A stretch of 64,000 nt of DNA from Rhodospirillum rubrum ATCC 11170 (GTDB lineage: Bacteria; Pseudomonadota; Alphaproteobacteria; Rhodospirillales; Rhodospirillaceae), in NCBI RefSeq assembly GCF_000013085.1, contig NC_007643.1:2341001-2405000 (forward strand), written 5' to 3'. Positions within the stretch are counted from its first letter, which is position 1; each line of letters begins with the position of its first letter. The translations under genes were made by a program, and so were the position numbers. Of the stretch, positions 53,528-64,000 are shown piece after piece. Under the pieces are notes generated by a model. It was given only the letters and a program-made list of their open reading frames with translations. It had not been told where the DNA came from and did no database searches.

Positions 53528-54706
53528 ATGGCGCCCAGCACGGCGGACGTGGTGATTATTGGTGGCGGTGTCATCGGCGCCGCCATTTCCTATTTCCTGG
53601 CCGCCGATCCCCTGTTCCAGGGCAAGATCGTGGTCGTGGAACGCGACCCCAGCTTCAAGGACGGATCGACCGCCCGCTCGGCGGCATCGATCCGCCAGCA
53701 GTTCTCCACGCCCGAAAACGTGCGAATCTCGCTGTTTGGCATCGATTTCCTGCGCACCATCCACCAGACCCTGGCGGTCGAGGGCGAACCGGCGCCCGAT
53801 GTGTCGTTGCGCGAGAACGGCTATCTGTTGCTGGCGGCCAGCGAAAAAGGCGCCGCCATCCTGGCGGAAAATCAGGCGATGCAGGCGGCCGAGGGCGCCG
53901 ATATCGTCCTGCAAAGCCCCAGCGAGCTCGCCGCGCGCTTTCCCTGGCTGCGCACCGATGATCTCGCGTTAGGCGCTTTTGGCCTGTCGGGCGAGGGCTG
54001 GCTCGACGCCTTCTCGCTGCTTCAGGCCTTTCGCCGCAAGGCCAGATCCCTGGGCGTCGTCCATGTCACCGACGAGGTGACCGGCATCGAGCGTTCGGGC
54101 GGACGCGTCGGCGCCGTCACCCTGGCCTCGGGCGGACGCATCGCCTGCGGGCTGGCGGTCAATGCCGCCGGCCCCCGCGCCGCGATGGTCGCCGATATGG
54201 CCGGGCTGGCCTTGGCCGTGCGTCCGCGCAAACGCTTCATTTTCGTCTTCACCTGCCCGGAAGCCCTGCCGGCCTGCCCGTTGGTCGTTGATCCCTCCGG
54301 GCTTTACTTCCGACCCGAGGGCGATCGCTTCATCTGCGGCATCTCGCCCAAGGACGGCGAGGACGACCCCGATTGCCTGGACCTCGAGGTCGATCACGCG
54401 CTGTTTGAGGAAACCCTGTGGCCCTTGCTCGGCGGCCGGGTCGAGGCTTTTGAACGGGTGCGCTTCGCCGGCGCCTGGGCCGGCCATTACGCCATGAGCC
54501 TGCTTGATGGCAACGCCGTGCTCGGCCCCCATCCCGACTGCCCCAATCTGATCCTGGCCAACGGTTTTTCCGGCCATGGCCTGCAGCAGGCGCCGGCGGT
54601 GGGGCGCGGCATCGCCGAGCTGATCACCCACGGCGCCTATCGCAGCCTTGATCTATCGCGCTTCGCCTTCGATCGCGCGCCGATCATCGAAAAGAACATC
54701 ATCTGA
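53528..54706 (+). CDS. FAD-dependent oxidoreductase, DAO family
   Basis: A 392-residue flavoprotein. VVIIGGGVIGAAISYFLA (8-25) binds FAD, STARSAASIRQQFSTPENVRIS is the DAO-family loop, and ILANGFSGHGLQQAPAVGRGIAELI is the C-terminal FAD contact. The closest pattern is sarcosine/dimethylglycine-dehydrogenase-like and FOXRED1-like enzymes, so the substrate is probably a secondary or N-methylated amine or amino acid. GGAAGGAC precedes ATG 53528. The shared operator suggests control by the GntR protein of the hydroxyproline cluster. Confidence 0.85.
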   Translation: MAPSTADVVIIGGGVIGAAISYFLAADPLFQGKIVVVERDPSFKDGSTARSAASIRQQFSTPENVRISLFGIDFLRTIHQTLAVEGEPAPDVSLRENGYLLLAASEKGAAILAENQAMQAAEGADIVLQSPSELAARFPWLRTDDLALGAFGLSGEGWLDAFSLLQAFRRKARSLGVVHVTDEVTGIERSGGRVGAVTLASGGRIACGLAVNAAGPRAAMVADMAGLALAVRPRKRFIFVFTCPEALPACPLVVDPSGLYFRPEGDRFICGISPKDGEDDPDCLDLEVDHALFEETLWPLLGGRVEAFERVRFAGAWAGHYAMSLLDGNAVLGPHPDCPNLILANGFSGHGLQQAPAVGRGIAELITHGAYRSLDLSRFAFDRAPIIEKNII

Positions 54707-54811
54707 TCAAAGGGGCTTCGCCAAGCCCCGCGGCGGGCCGGGGGGCCTTGGCGAAGACTGACCACTCACACCACTTGTGGAGGGACCAACGAACCAAACA
54801 GGGAAGCGATA

Positions 54812-56317
<1,506 letters not shown>

Positions 56318-56333
56318 GCCTGACCAAGAAAAA

Positions 56334-56360
56334 CCCCGCCCCTTTTTCCAAGGGGCGGGG
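56334..56360 (-). terminator. Rho-independent terminator of aspS
   Basis: On the minus strand CCCCGCCCCTT-N5-AAGGGGCGGGG is followed by TTTTTC, a textbook terminator 35 bases after the aspS stop. On the plus strand it has no T tract but may still help end the mmsA-type transcript. Confidence 0.85.
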
Positions 56361-56394
56361 GTGAGAGCGGGGCGGCGGGGAAGACGGAAACGGC

Positions 56395-58215
56395 TTATTC
56401 GGCCTTGTCGCCGGCCGCCTCGCCCTTGTCGACCTTCAGCGCCTTTTTGGGCAGATCAAGCTTGATGTGCAGTTCTTTGAGCTGCTTGTCGCTGACCGTA
56501 TTGGGGGCCTGCATCAGCAGATCCTGGGCCTGACCGTTCATCGGGAACAAGATGACTTCGCGGATATTGGGCTCGTCGGCCAGCAGCATGACGATGCGGT
56601 CGATGCCCGGGGCCGAGCCGCCATGGGGCGGGGCGCCGAACTTGAAGGCGCGCAGCATGCCGCCGAAACGGGCTTCCACCTCTTCCTTGGGATAACCGGC
56701 GATCTCAAAGGCCTTGTACATGATTTCGGGCAGATGGTTCCGGATGGCGCCCGACGACAGTTCGATGCCGTTGCACACGATGTCGTACTGATAGGCCTTG
56801 ATCGCCAGCGGATCCATGGTCTCCAGGGCTTCCATCTCGCCCTGGGGCATCGAGAACGGGTTGTGGCTGAACTCGATCTGGCCGGTTTCCTCGTTCATCT
56901 CGTACATCGGGAAATCGACGGTCCAGCAGAAGCGGAAAACGCCGGTCTCGCGCAGACCCAGGTCGTCGCAGATACGCTCGCGCACAAGGCCCGAGAACTT
57001 GGCGGCCTTCAGCGGCTTGTCGCAGGCGAAGAACACGCTGTCGCCGGCCTTGAGGTCGAGGGCCTGACGGATCGCCTCGACGCGCTCGGGCTCCAGGTTC
57101 TTGGCGATCGGACCCTTGGGACCGGCCTCCTCGAAGACGACATAGCCGAGACCACCGGCGCCGCTTTCGCGGGCCCATTCGTTGAGCTTGTCATACCAGC
57201 CGCGCGGCCGGCCGGCGGCGCCGGGGGCGGGAATGGCGCGCACGACGCTGCCCAGGGCGATCTGCTTGGAAAACAGCCCGAAGCCGCCATCGGCGAAATG
57301 CTCGGTGACATCGGCGTTGCGCAAGGGATTGCGCAGGTCAGGCTTGTCGCTGCCGAACTTCAGCATCGCCTCGTCATAGGGGATGCGCGGGAACGGCGCC
57401 GGGGTCACGGCGCGATCGCCGCCGAATTCCTCGAACACGCCGACCAGCACCGGCTCGATCGCGGCGAAAACGTCTTCCTGGGTAACGAAGCTCATCTCGA
57501 AATCAAGCTGATAGAACTCGCCGGGGCTGCGATCGGCGCGGCTGTCCTCGTCGCGGAAGCAAGGCGCGACCTGGAAATAGCGGTCAAAGCCGCTGACCAT
57601 CAGCATCTGCTTGAACTGCTGGGGGGCCTGGGGCAAGGCGTAGAACTTGCCCGGATGGATGCGCGAGGGCACCAGGAAGTCGCGCGCACCTTCAGGGCTC
57701 GACGCCGTCAGGATCGGCGTCTGATATTCCAAGAAGCCCTGATCGGTCATCCGCCGGCGCAGCGACGAGATCACCTTGCTGCGCAGAACCATATTGGCAT
57801 GGACGTCCTCGCGGCGCAGATCAAGGAAGCGGTAGGTCAGCCGCATGTCCTCGGGGTACTCCTGATCGCCGGCGACCTGCATGGGCAGAACTTCCGATTG
57901 CGACAGGACCTCGACGGTTTGGGCCTTGACCTCGATGGCGCCGGTGGGCAGCTTGGCATTGGCGGTTTCGGCGGTGCGCGCCACGACGGTGCCGGTCACC
58001 GAAACGACGCTCTCCGCCCGAACCGCCTCCAGGGTCTTGAAAACCGCGCTCGAAACATCGCAAACCACCTGGGTCAGGCCGTAATGGTCGCGCAGGTCGA
58101 CAAACAGCAAATTGCCGTGGTCGCGTTTGCGATGGACCCAGCCAGACAGGCGCACGGTTTCGCCCACGTTTTCGGGGCGCAGCTGCTCGCAGGTGTGGGT
58201 GCGGTAACGATGCAT
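56395..58215 (-). CDS. aspS: Aspartyl-tRNA synthetase
   Basis: A 606-residue class IIb synthetase of bacterial type. The N-terminal OB fold ([29 protein letters not shown]) binds the anticodon; the catalytic domain has [21 protein letters not shown], motif 2 [24 protein letters not shown], a GAD insert at about 300-420, and motif 3 [13 protein letters not shown]. Alphaproteobacterial AspRS is often non-discriminating, also charging tRNA-Asn; that cannot be judged by eye here. A clear terminator follows. Confidence 0.95.
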
Positions 58216-58338
58216 GGTCGAGAATCCTGGTCAAACGGGGGCCGGAAAGGGTACCGGAAGGGACACCCTTGAGCGCCTTTTGTCAAGTCGGCGAGGCACC
58301 CCCTTGCCGACCGCGCCGGAGCGGGATACAACCTTCCT

Positions 58339-59499
58339 ATGCCCTTGATTTCCACCACCAAAGACCTCGCCGATTTTTGTGCCAGGCTGTCCACCGAGTC
58401 CTTCGTGACCGTGGACACAGAATTCATGCGCGAAAAGACCTATTGGCCCAAGCTGTGCCTGATCCAGCTTGCCGGCACCACGGAGGCCCATTGCGTGGAC
58501 CCCCTGGCGCCCGACATCGACATGGCGCCGCTGTTCGCCTTGATGGCCAATGAAAGCGTGCTGAAGGTTTTTCATGCCGCCCGCCAGGATCTGGAGATCT
58601 TTCTCCATGAATCGGGCCATCTGCCCAAGCCGATCTTCGATACCCAGGTCGCCGCCATGGTCTGCGGCTTTGGCGATTCGGTCGGCTATGAAACCCTGGT
58701 CGCCAAGCTGGCGAAAGCGCGGATCGATAAATCCATGCGCTTCACCGACTGGGCGCGCCGCCCCTTGAACGACCGCCAGTTGGTCTATGCCGCCGGCGAC
58801 GTCACCCATCTGCGCGTCGTCTACGAGCGTCTGGCCGAGACCCTGGCCGCCAATGGCCGCACGGCCTGGCTGGACCAGGAGATGGCCATCCTGACCGATC
58901 CGGCCCATTACCGGGTCGAACCGGAAGACGCCTGGATGCGGATCAAGGCGCGCTCGCGCTCGGCCCGCTTCCTCGCCCTGCTCCAGGAACTGGCGGCTTG
59001 GCGCGAGCGGACCGCCCAGGAACGCGATCTGCCGCGCAACCGGGTGATGCGCGACGAAGGCCTGCTGGAAATCGCCGCCAGCGCCCCGACCACCCCCGAC
59101 GCCCTGTCGCAGCTGCGCAGCGTGTCCAAGGGCATGGCCGAAGGCACCATGGGTTTGGGGATCCTGGAGGCCGTGCGCCTTGCCCAGGCGATCCCCGAAA
59201 AGGCCCTGCCCCACCCGCCCGACCGCGAAGACCTGCCCCAGGGGCTGGGTCCGGTGGTCGATCTGCTCAAGGTGCTTCTGAAAATGAAGTGCGAGGAGGC
59301 CGGGGTGGCGCAGAAGCTGGTCGCCAATATGAACGACCTTGAACGCATCGCCGCCGATGACAACGCCGATGTCCTGGCGATGGAGGGCTGGCGCCGCGCC
59401 CTGTTTGGCGAGGACGCCCTGCGCCTTAAGCACGGCCACCTCGCCATCGCCCTAACCGCCGACGGCCAGGGCCTGCGCGTCATCCCGCTCAGCAACTAA
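58339..59499 (+). CDS. rnd: Ribonuclease D
   Basis: A 386-residue 3'-5' exoribonuclease for tRNA 3'-end maturation. The DEDD-y exonuclease residues appear in order: D26 and E28 ([19 protein letters not shown]), the aspartate of [10 protein letters not shown], and Tyr/Asp of [10 protein letters not shown]. One HRDC domain follows at about 215-290 ([36 protein letters not shown]), then a further helical region. Its start is 123 bases from the divergent aspS start. Confidence 0.94.
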   Translation: MPLISTTKDLADFCARLSTESFVTVDTEFMREKTYWPKLCLIQLAGTTEAHCVDPLAPDIDMAPLFALMANESVLKVFHAARQDLEIFLHESGHLPKPIFDTQVAAMVCGFGDSVGYETLVAKLAKARIDKSMRFTDWARRPLNDRQLVYAAGDVTHLRVVYERLAETLAANGRTAWLDQEMAILTDPAHYRVEPEDAWMRIKARSRSARFLALLQELAAWRERTAQERDLPRNRVMRDEGLLEIAASAPTTPDALSQLRSVSKGMAEGTMGLGILEAVRLAQAIPEKALPHPPDREDLPQGLGPVVDLLKVLLKMKCEEAGVAQKLVANMNDLERIAADDNADVLAMEGWRRALFGEDALRLKHGHLAIALTADGQGLRVIPLSN

Positions 59500-59540
59500 T
59501 AAGCCGCCCGCTCCCAAAGCGGCCGGCCGCCTTTCGCGGC

Positions 59541-59587
59541 CTGAGAGCGGTGAGCGGGGAACTCTGGTTCCCGCTCACCGCTCTCAG
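59541..59587. terminator. Long perfect hairpin between rnd and the sulfate-binding-like gene
   Basis: CTGAGAGCGGTGAGCGGG pairs perfectly over 18 bp with its complement, with an 11-base loop, between two convergent genes. It has no T tract on either strand, so its role may be bidirectional termination or mRNA 3'-end protection. Confidence 0.55.
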
Positions 59588-59645
59588 ATCTTGATGGTCA
59601 AGCAAATCGTCGTCGCACTCTGATTCGGAGTGCTCGGGATTTGCC

Positions 59646-60740
59646 CTATTCCTTTGGAGGAATGGGGCCGATGGCGGCGTGGATGCGGTCGAACACCCCG
59701 CCCTCGTCAAAGAACCGCGGCTGGGCCACTTTCCACCCGCCGAAGGCTTCGCCGACCGTAACCAACCGCAAGCTGGCGAAGCGGGCGCGGTCGTCCCAAT
59801 CGGCCTGTTCGGGGCGCAGCGGCCGGTAGTGGTGGCGGGCGGCCAGACGCTGGCCGTCGGGGGAATACAGATAGGCGAGATAGGCCTCGGCGAGCGGCCG
59901 GGTCTCGTGGCGATCGACATTGCGATCGACCACCGCCACCGTCGGCTGGGCCAGGATGGAGAGGCTGGGCACGACAATCTCGAAGCCGCCCTCCGCCTCG
60001 TCGCCGTGCTCTTCAAGCGCCAGGAAGGCCTCGTTCTCCCAGGCCAGCAACACGTCGCCAAGCCCGCCCTCGGTAAAGGACAAGGTCGCTCCCCGGGCGC
60101 CGTCGTCGAGGGCCACCACATGGCGATACAGCGCGCTGACATAGGCTTCGGCCGCCCGATCGGGGTCTTCGCCGTTTGCCGCCGCCCGCGCCGCCCAGGC
60201 CCAGGCGGCGAGGAAGGCCCAGCGCCCGCCGCCCGAGGTTTTGGGATTGGCGGTGACCACGCCGACCCCCGGGCGCAGCAGGTCGTCCCAATCGGTGATG
60301 GCCTTGGGGTTGCCCTTGCGCACCAGGAAAACGATGGTCGAGGTATAGGGCGAGCTGTCATAGGGCAGCCGCGCCTGCCAGCCCTTGGCCACCAGCCCCG
60401 CCGCGCTCAGCGTGTCGATATCTTGGGCCAGGGCCAGGGTCACCACATCGGCCTCCTCGCCGGCGATGACGCTGTCGGCCTGGGCGCCCGAGCCGCCGTG
60501 CAGGCTGCGGATCACCACGGTCTGGCCGGTCTCGCGCTTCCAGGCGGCGGTGAAGGCGGCATCGAAATCGGCGTAGAACTCGCGGGTCGGATCATAGGAG
60601 ACATTGATCAAGGCCCGGCTTGGCGTGTCGGCGACAACCCACAGGGCGGCACCGATCAGCAGGACCATGATCGACAGACGGAGGATAAGGCCACCCCAGG
60701 CCCGGATCTTCCCTGTCGCCTCGTTTCGCGTCGTCGCCAT
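59646..60740 (-). CDS. Sulfate/thiosulfate-binding-like protein (Sbp/CysP family), orphan
   Basis: A 364-residue extracytoplasmic protein. A signal-anchor or uncleaved signal helix (about 16-37: GLILRLSIMVLLIGAALWVV) precedes LINVSYDPTREFYADFDAAFTAAWKRETG, the Sbp/CysP start. HGGSGAQADSVIAGEEADVVTLAL and NPKTSGGGRWAFLAAWAWA are the oxyanion-binding family blocks. No CysTWA permease or ATPase genes are nearby. It is divergent from the OAH sulfhydrylase gene, another sulfur-metabolism gene, with 86 bases between. A conventional Sbp signal peptide would be cleaved; the long N-terminal leader here may anchor it. Confidence 0.86.
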   Translation of the reverse strand: MATTRNEATGKIRAWGGLILRLSIMVLLIGAALWVVADTPSRALINVSYDPTREFYADFDAAFTAAWKRETGQTVVIRSLHGGSGAQADSVIAGEEADVVTLALAQDIDTLSAAGLVAKGWQARLPYDSSPYTSTIVFLVRKGNPKAITDWDDLLRPGVGVVTANPKTSGGGRWAFLAAWAWAARAAANGEDPDRAAEAYVSALYRHVVALDDGARGATLSFTEGGLGDVLLAWENEAFLALEEHGDEAEGGFEIVVPSLSILAQPTVAVVDRNVDRHETRPLAEAYLAYLYSPDGQRLAARHHYRPLRPEQADWDDRARFASLRLVTVGEAFGGWKVAQPRFFDEGGVFDRIHAAIGPIPPKE

Positions 60741-60826
60741 CGCTATCCTTCCCCCTGGGGCCCTTAGAACAGTAAACTCCAGCGGGTTTGTCTACAATTC
60801 CCTTCGCCGTTTGATAAGGATCGCCC

Positions 60827-62665
60827 ATGACCGACGCCCTTTCCTATCCCGATGCCCTGCTCCGCCGCATTCTTGGCGAAACCCGGACCATCGCCATGGT
60901 CGGGGCCTCGGCCAATTGGAACCGTCCAAGCTTCTTCGTGATGAAGTATCTGCAATCAAGGGGATTTCGGGTGATCCCGGTCAACCCCGGCCTCGCCGGC
61001 CAGCAGATCCTGGGCGAGACGGTCTATGCCCGGTTGGCCGATGTTCCCGCCCCCTTCGAGATGGTCGACATCTTCCGCAATTCGGACGCCGCCGGGGCGA
61101 TCCTTGACGAGGCCGTCGCCCTGCAAGCCGACAAGGGCATCCGCACCGTCTGGATGCAGTTGTCCGTGCGCAACGACGCCGCGGCCGAACGCGGCGCCGC
61201 CGCTGGGCTTGAGGTGATCATGGACCGCTGCCCCAAGATCGAATTCGGCCGCCTGGGCGGCGAGTTATCCTGGCAAGGGGTGAATTCGGGGATCATTTCC
61301 AGCAAGGTGCGCCGGGCGCCCGGCCGCGAAACCGCCCAAGACCGCCGCCAATCGCCGCCGCCAGGGCAAGATCCCGCCGACAAGCCGGCGCCCTTCGGCT
61401 TTGAAACCCGCGCCGTTCACGCCGGCGCCGCCCCCGATCCAACCACCGGCGCCCGCGCCACGCCGATCTATCAAACCACCTCTTACGTGTTCGAAGACAC
61501 CGATCAGGCGGCCGCGTTGTTCAACCTGCATACCTTCGGCTATCTCTATTCGCGACTGACCAATCCGACGGTCAGCGTGTTGGAGGAACGCATCGCCAGC
61601 CTGGAAGGCGGACGGGCGGCGGTCTGTTGCGCCTCGGGCCATGCGGCGCAGTTCCTGACTTTTTTCACCCTGCTTGAACCGGGCGATCATTTCGTCGCCT
61701 CGCGCGCCCTCTATGGCGGATCGCTGACCCAGTTCGGCCAGTCGTTCCGCAAGCTGGGCTGGGAGTGCAGCTTCGTTGATCCCACCGATATCGACGCCTT
61801 CCGCGCCGCCATTGGTCCGCGCACCAAGGCGATCTTCCTGGAACTGCTGGCCAATCCGGGGGGGGTGATCGTCGATGTCGAACAGGTCGCCCGCGTCGCC
61901 CAGCAGGCGGGCATTCCGCTGATCGTCGACAACACGCTGGCCACGCCCTATCTGTGCCGCCCCTTCGACTGGGGCGCCGATCTGGTGGTTCATTCGACCA
62001 CCAAGTTCCTGTCGGGACACGGCAATGCGGTTGGCGGCGCGGTCGTCGAAAGCGGCCGTTTCAACTGGTCGGCCAGCGATAAATTCCCCGGGCTGTCGCA
62101 GCCCGAACCGGCCTATCACGGAATGACCTTCCACGAGACCTTTGGCGATTTCGCCTTCACCACCAAGGCCCGCGCCGTCGCCCTGCGCGATTTCGGTCCG
62201 GCGATGGCGCCGCAAAACGCCTTTCTGACCCTCACCGGCATCGAGACCCTGCCGCTGCGCATGGATCGCCACGTGGAAAACGCCAAAAAAGTCGCGGCCT
62301 TCCTCGCCGCCCATCCCAAGGTGTCGTGGGTCAGCTATGCCGGACTGCCCGACAGCCCCTTCCACGGGCTTGCCGGCAAATATCTGCCCAAGGGCCCCGG
62401 AGCGGTGTTCACCTTCGGGGTCGTCGGCGGCTTCGAAGCCGGCAAGAAGGTGGTCGAGGGAGTGCGGCTGTTCAGCCATCTCGCCAATGTCGGCGATACC
62501 CGCTCGCTGATCCTCCACCCCGCCAGCACCACCCATCGCCAGCTTTCCGACGACCAACGCCAAGCCGCCGGGGCCGGCGACGAGGTGATCCGCCTGTCGG
62601 TGGGCATCGAGACCGCCGCCGATCTGATCGCCGACCTTGACCAGGCCCTCGCCCTGATCGCGTGA
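60827..62665 (+). CDS. CoA-binding domain fused to O-acetylhomoserine sulfhydrylase
   Basis: A 612-residue two-domain protein. Residues 1-150 form a YccU-type CoA-binding Rossmann domain (RTIAMVGASANWNRPSFFVMKYLQSRGFRVIPVNP). After a Pro-rich linker (about 160-185), residues 187-612 are a Cys/Met-metabolism PLP enzyme: GFETRAVHAGA, SRLTNPTVSVLEERIASLEGG, and K393 in VVHSTTKFLSGHG as Schiff-base lysine. The second part makes homocysteine from O-acetylhomoserine and sulfide, or methionine with methanethiol. In R. rubrum one such enzyme is tied to methanethiol reuse from methylthioadenosine; I cannot confirm it is this gene. No stop or frame break lies in the linker. Confidence 0.92.
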   Translation: MTDALSYPDALLRRILGETRTIAMVGASANWNRPSFFVMKYLQSRGFRVIPVNPGLAGQQILGETVYARLADVPAPFEMVDIFRNSDAAGAILDEAVALQADKGIRTVWMQLSVRNDAAAERGAAAGLEVIMDRCPKIEFGRLGGELSWQGVNSGIISSKVRRAPGRETAQDRRQSPPPGQDPADKPAPFGFETRAVHAGAAPDPTTGARATPIYQTTSYVFEDTDQAAALFNLHTFGYLYSRLTNPTVSVLEERIASLEGGRAAVCCASGHAAQFLTFFTLLEPGDHFVASRALYGGSLTQFGQSFRKLGWECSFVDPTDIDAFRAAIGPRTKAIFLELLANPGGVIVDVEQVARVAQQAGIPLIVDNTLATPYLCRPFDWGADLVVHSTTKFLSGHGNAVGGAVVESGRFNWSASDKFPGLSQPEPAYHGMTFHETFGDFAFTTKARAVALRDFGPAMAPQNAFLTLTGIETLPLRMDRHVENAKKVAAFLAAHPKVSWVSYAGLPDSPFHGLAGKYLPKGPGAVFTFGVVGGFEAGKKVVEGVRLFSHLANVGDTRSLILHPASTTHRQLSDDQRQAAGAGDEVIRLSVGIETAADLIADLDQALALIA

Positions 62666-62674
62666 CTCCTCAGC

Positions 62675-62720
62675 CATGAGGGGGAAGGGGAAAGTCTTCT
62701 CGTTCCCCTTCCCCCTCATG
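62675..62720 (+). terminator. Perfect 18-bp hairpin after the OAH sulfhydrylase gene
   Basis: CATGAGGGGGAAGGGGAA pairs perfectly with its complement across a 10-base loop, starting 9 bases after the stop codon. No T tract follows, so the classification as terminator is tentative. Confidence 0.55.
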
Positions 62721-62770
62721 GTATACCAGAAAAGCACTCGTCTTTGTTTTATCTTTTTAAATCAATGTTT

Positions 62771-62798
62771 TAATTGAATTCAAAAGACCAGGCGATAA
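62771..62798 (+). promoter_or_regulatory. Candidate sigma-28 promoter for the chemoreceptor gene
   Basis: TAATTGAA-N12-GGCGATAA resembles the flagellar sigma-28 consensus TAAAGTTT-N11-GCCGATAA and lies 137 bases before the chemoreceptor start in a strongly AT-rich leader. The match at -35 is weak. Confidence 0.3.
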
Positions 62799-62935
62799 TA
62801 TTTTCTGCATACCACGCCACCCATGATAGTATTTTAATAGATCAATCGCCCTGCAAAGTCTTTTTCTACAAAATTGAATAAAATGCTCTTTTTTACTGGG
62901 CAGGAGCGATTGTCTTTATAAAATGGGGGATACTC

Positions 62936-64000
62936 ATGACTTCTCTAAACAATCTTTCCGTTGGCCGTAAGCTTATCCTGGTCTTTTCCCTTCTCTTCCT
63001 GATGGTTGCCTGTCTCGGCGGTTTTTCGATCAAGGCGCTATCGGACATGAATGGGGCGGCGACCGATGTTTCGCAGACCCGTTTGCCGGCCATCGACAAG
63101 GCGCGCAGCCTGCAGTTCCTGATCTCCCGCCTACGCACCAACCAGATGGCTTACATGGTCGCCCAGGGCAGCGGCCTGGAAACGACCCGCAAGACCGTCG
63201 AGCAGACGGAGAAGGTCCTCGCCGCGACCCGGGCCGAGTATGAAAAACTGATGTCCTCGGCCGAAGAGCGCGAAGCCTATAAGACCTTCGCCGACAATTA
63301 CGCCGGCTTTGCCGCCGGACTGGTGCGCATCGCCGATCTCAGCAAGGCCGGACGCATCGACGAAGCCCGCGAATTGACCTGGGGGGAAACCCGCCCCTTC
63401 TATCTGGCGCTCGTCAAATCAACCGACCGGTTGACCGAATTGAGCCAGATTCAGGCCGCCGTGGCGGCGGCGAATATCGACCACACCAATCGCATCGCCC
63501 GTATCGGCATCATCGCCGCCTTGATCGCCGTTCTCATCGTTGCCGCCGTCGCCGGGGCGTTGCTGCGCCAGACCATCGCCGCCCCCTTGCTGGCGCTCCG
63601 CGCCACCATGGAGCGTCTGGCCCGCGACGACACCGCCGTCGATATCCCCGGCCACAACCGCAAGGACGAAGTTGGCGCCATGGCCCGCGCCGTTCTGGTC
63701 TTCAAGGACAGCATGATCGAAAGCCAGGGGCTGCGCGCCCGCGAAAACGCCGAACGCGCCAGCCAGGAACAGCGCGCCGCAACCTTGTCCCTGCTGACCC
63801 AGGACTTCGATACCAAGGCCAGTTCGGTGATCAATGATGTCGCCGAGGCCGCCGGCACCATGCAAACCACCGCCTCGCAATTGACGCAGGCGACCGAAAG
63901 CACGGCCGAGCAAAGCACCGCCGTCGCCGCCGCCGCCCAAGAGGCTTCGACCAACGTACAGACCGTCGCCGCCGCCGCCGAGGAATTGACCTCATCGATC
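62936..64000 (+). CDS. Methyl-accepting chemotaxis protein, N-terminal 355 residues (cut by window edge)
   Basis: A membrane chemoreceptor truncated by the window. After MTSLNNLSVGRKL comes a transmembrane helix (about 12-32), then a periplasmic four-helix-bundle-type domain (about 35-185, RLPAIDKARSLQFLISRLRTNQMAYMVAQGSG), a second helix (about 190-210, IGIIAALIAVLIVAAVAGALL), a HAMP domain (about 212-265, PLLALRATMERLARDDTAVDIPG, KDEVGAMARAVLVFKDSM), and the start of the signalling coiled coil (TAEQSTAVAAAAQEASTNVQTVAAAAEEL). The ligand is unknown. GGGGGA lies five bases before the ATG. Confidence 0.92.
   Translation, partial: MTSLNNLSVGRKLILVFSLLFLMVACLGGFSIKALSDMNGAATDVSQTRLPAIDKARSLQFLISRLRTNQMAYMVAQGSGLETTRKTVEQTEKVLAATRAEYEKLMSSAEEREAYKTFADNYAGFAAGLVRIADLSKAGRIDEARELTWGETRPFYLALVKSTDRLTELSQIQAAVAAANIDHTNRIARIGIIAALIAVLIVAAVAGALLRQTIAAPLLALRATMERLARDDTAVDIPGHNRKDEVGAMARAVLVFKDSMIESQGLRARENAERASQEQRAATLSLLTQDFDTKASSVINDVAEAAGTMQTTASQLTQATESTAEQSTAVAAAAQEASTNVQTVAAAAEELTSSI

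Noticed and set aside
56467-58272. 601-codon open frame on the plus strand
   Set aside because: Antisense shadow of aspS.
60741-60826. SAM-type riboswitch before the OAH sulfhydrylase gene
   Set aside because: The 86-base gap shows no stem pattern that I can match to a SAM aptamer and is short for an aptamer plus promoter.
61300-61400. Possible frameshift-created fusion in the OAH sulfhydrylase gene, by analogy with glnE-bcp
   Set aside because: The linker has no homopolymer tract, no in-frame or near-frame stop and no internal start with a ribosome site, so the fusion appears genuine.
61265-62737. 490-codon open frame on the minus strand
   Set aside because: Antisense shadow of the OAH sulfhydrylase part of the fusion gene.

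Overview
The window is a GC-rich alphaproteobacterial chromosome segment. Gene content (EipB family protein, PuuR and polyamine genes, IscR-type regulator with CMTHDLW, OAH sulfhydrylase carrying a CoA-binding domain, GlnE, hydroxyproline catabolism) points to a Rhodospirillales organism, most likely Rhodospirillum (R. rubrum-like). That genus call is recognition, not a database result. I see no rRNA, tRNA, CRISPR array, prophage or intact insertion sequence. About 50 protein genes are supported, one cut at each edge of the window.

Layout. 1-1560 (minus): cysE, iscR and the start of a cysteine desulfurase gene, linking cysteine supply to Fe-S assembly. 1888-10290: a small hydrolase, anmK, tyrS, a hybrid sensor kinase, and a PiT phosphate transporter followed directly by a PstS-like binding protein. 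10313-19521: a NifX-type protein, a large AsmA/YhdP-like envelope protein, glnE running in frame into bcp, another hydrolase, and prfB with its programmed +1 frameshift. 19751-28236: a polyamine cluster (class III aminotransferase, PuuR-like regulator, PotABCD-like ABC transporter) that also holds an uncharacterised two-gene module (22022-23754). 28441-35085: TetR regulator divergent from a complete RND tripartite efflux operon. 35244-43776: ubiX, an Hpt protein, an S49 peptidase, beta-carbonic anhydrase, mobB, a PilJ-domain sensor kinase overlapping an HD hydrolase, and a large FAD/Fe-S dehydrogenase. 44068-45310: two exported proteins preceded by possible stress sigma factor promoters. 45572-49575: a GntR-controlled hydroxyproline degradation operon. 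49633-53367: an acyltransferase, mgsA, a strikingly AT-rich island with an orphan ORF, a transposase relic and an eipB-like gene. 53528-62665: an FAD oxidoreductase, an MmsA-type dehydrogenase, aspS, rnd, an orphan sulfate-binding-like protein and a CoA-binding/OAH-sulfhydrylase fusion. 62936-64000: start of a chemoreceptor gene.

The observations I rate highest are: the glnE-bcp in-frame junction through a C9 tract, where a one-base change restores two separate genes; a 27-bp tandem repeat that copies the 3' end of the aminotransferase gene, stop codon included, with only synonymous differences; a repeated ATTTTTGGATCCAA element that suggests one GntR regulon spanning 45.5-53.4 kb; the unexplained two-gene module inside the polyamine cluster; and the AT-rich island next to a decayed IS5-type transposase. 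I do not see a clear large new system; the two-gene module is the best candidate.
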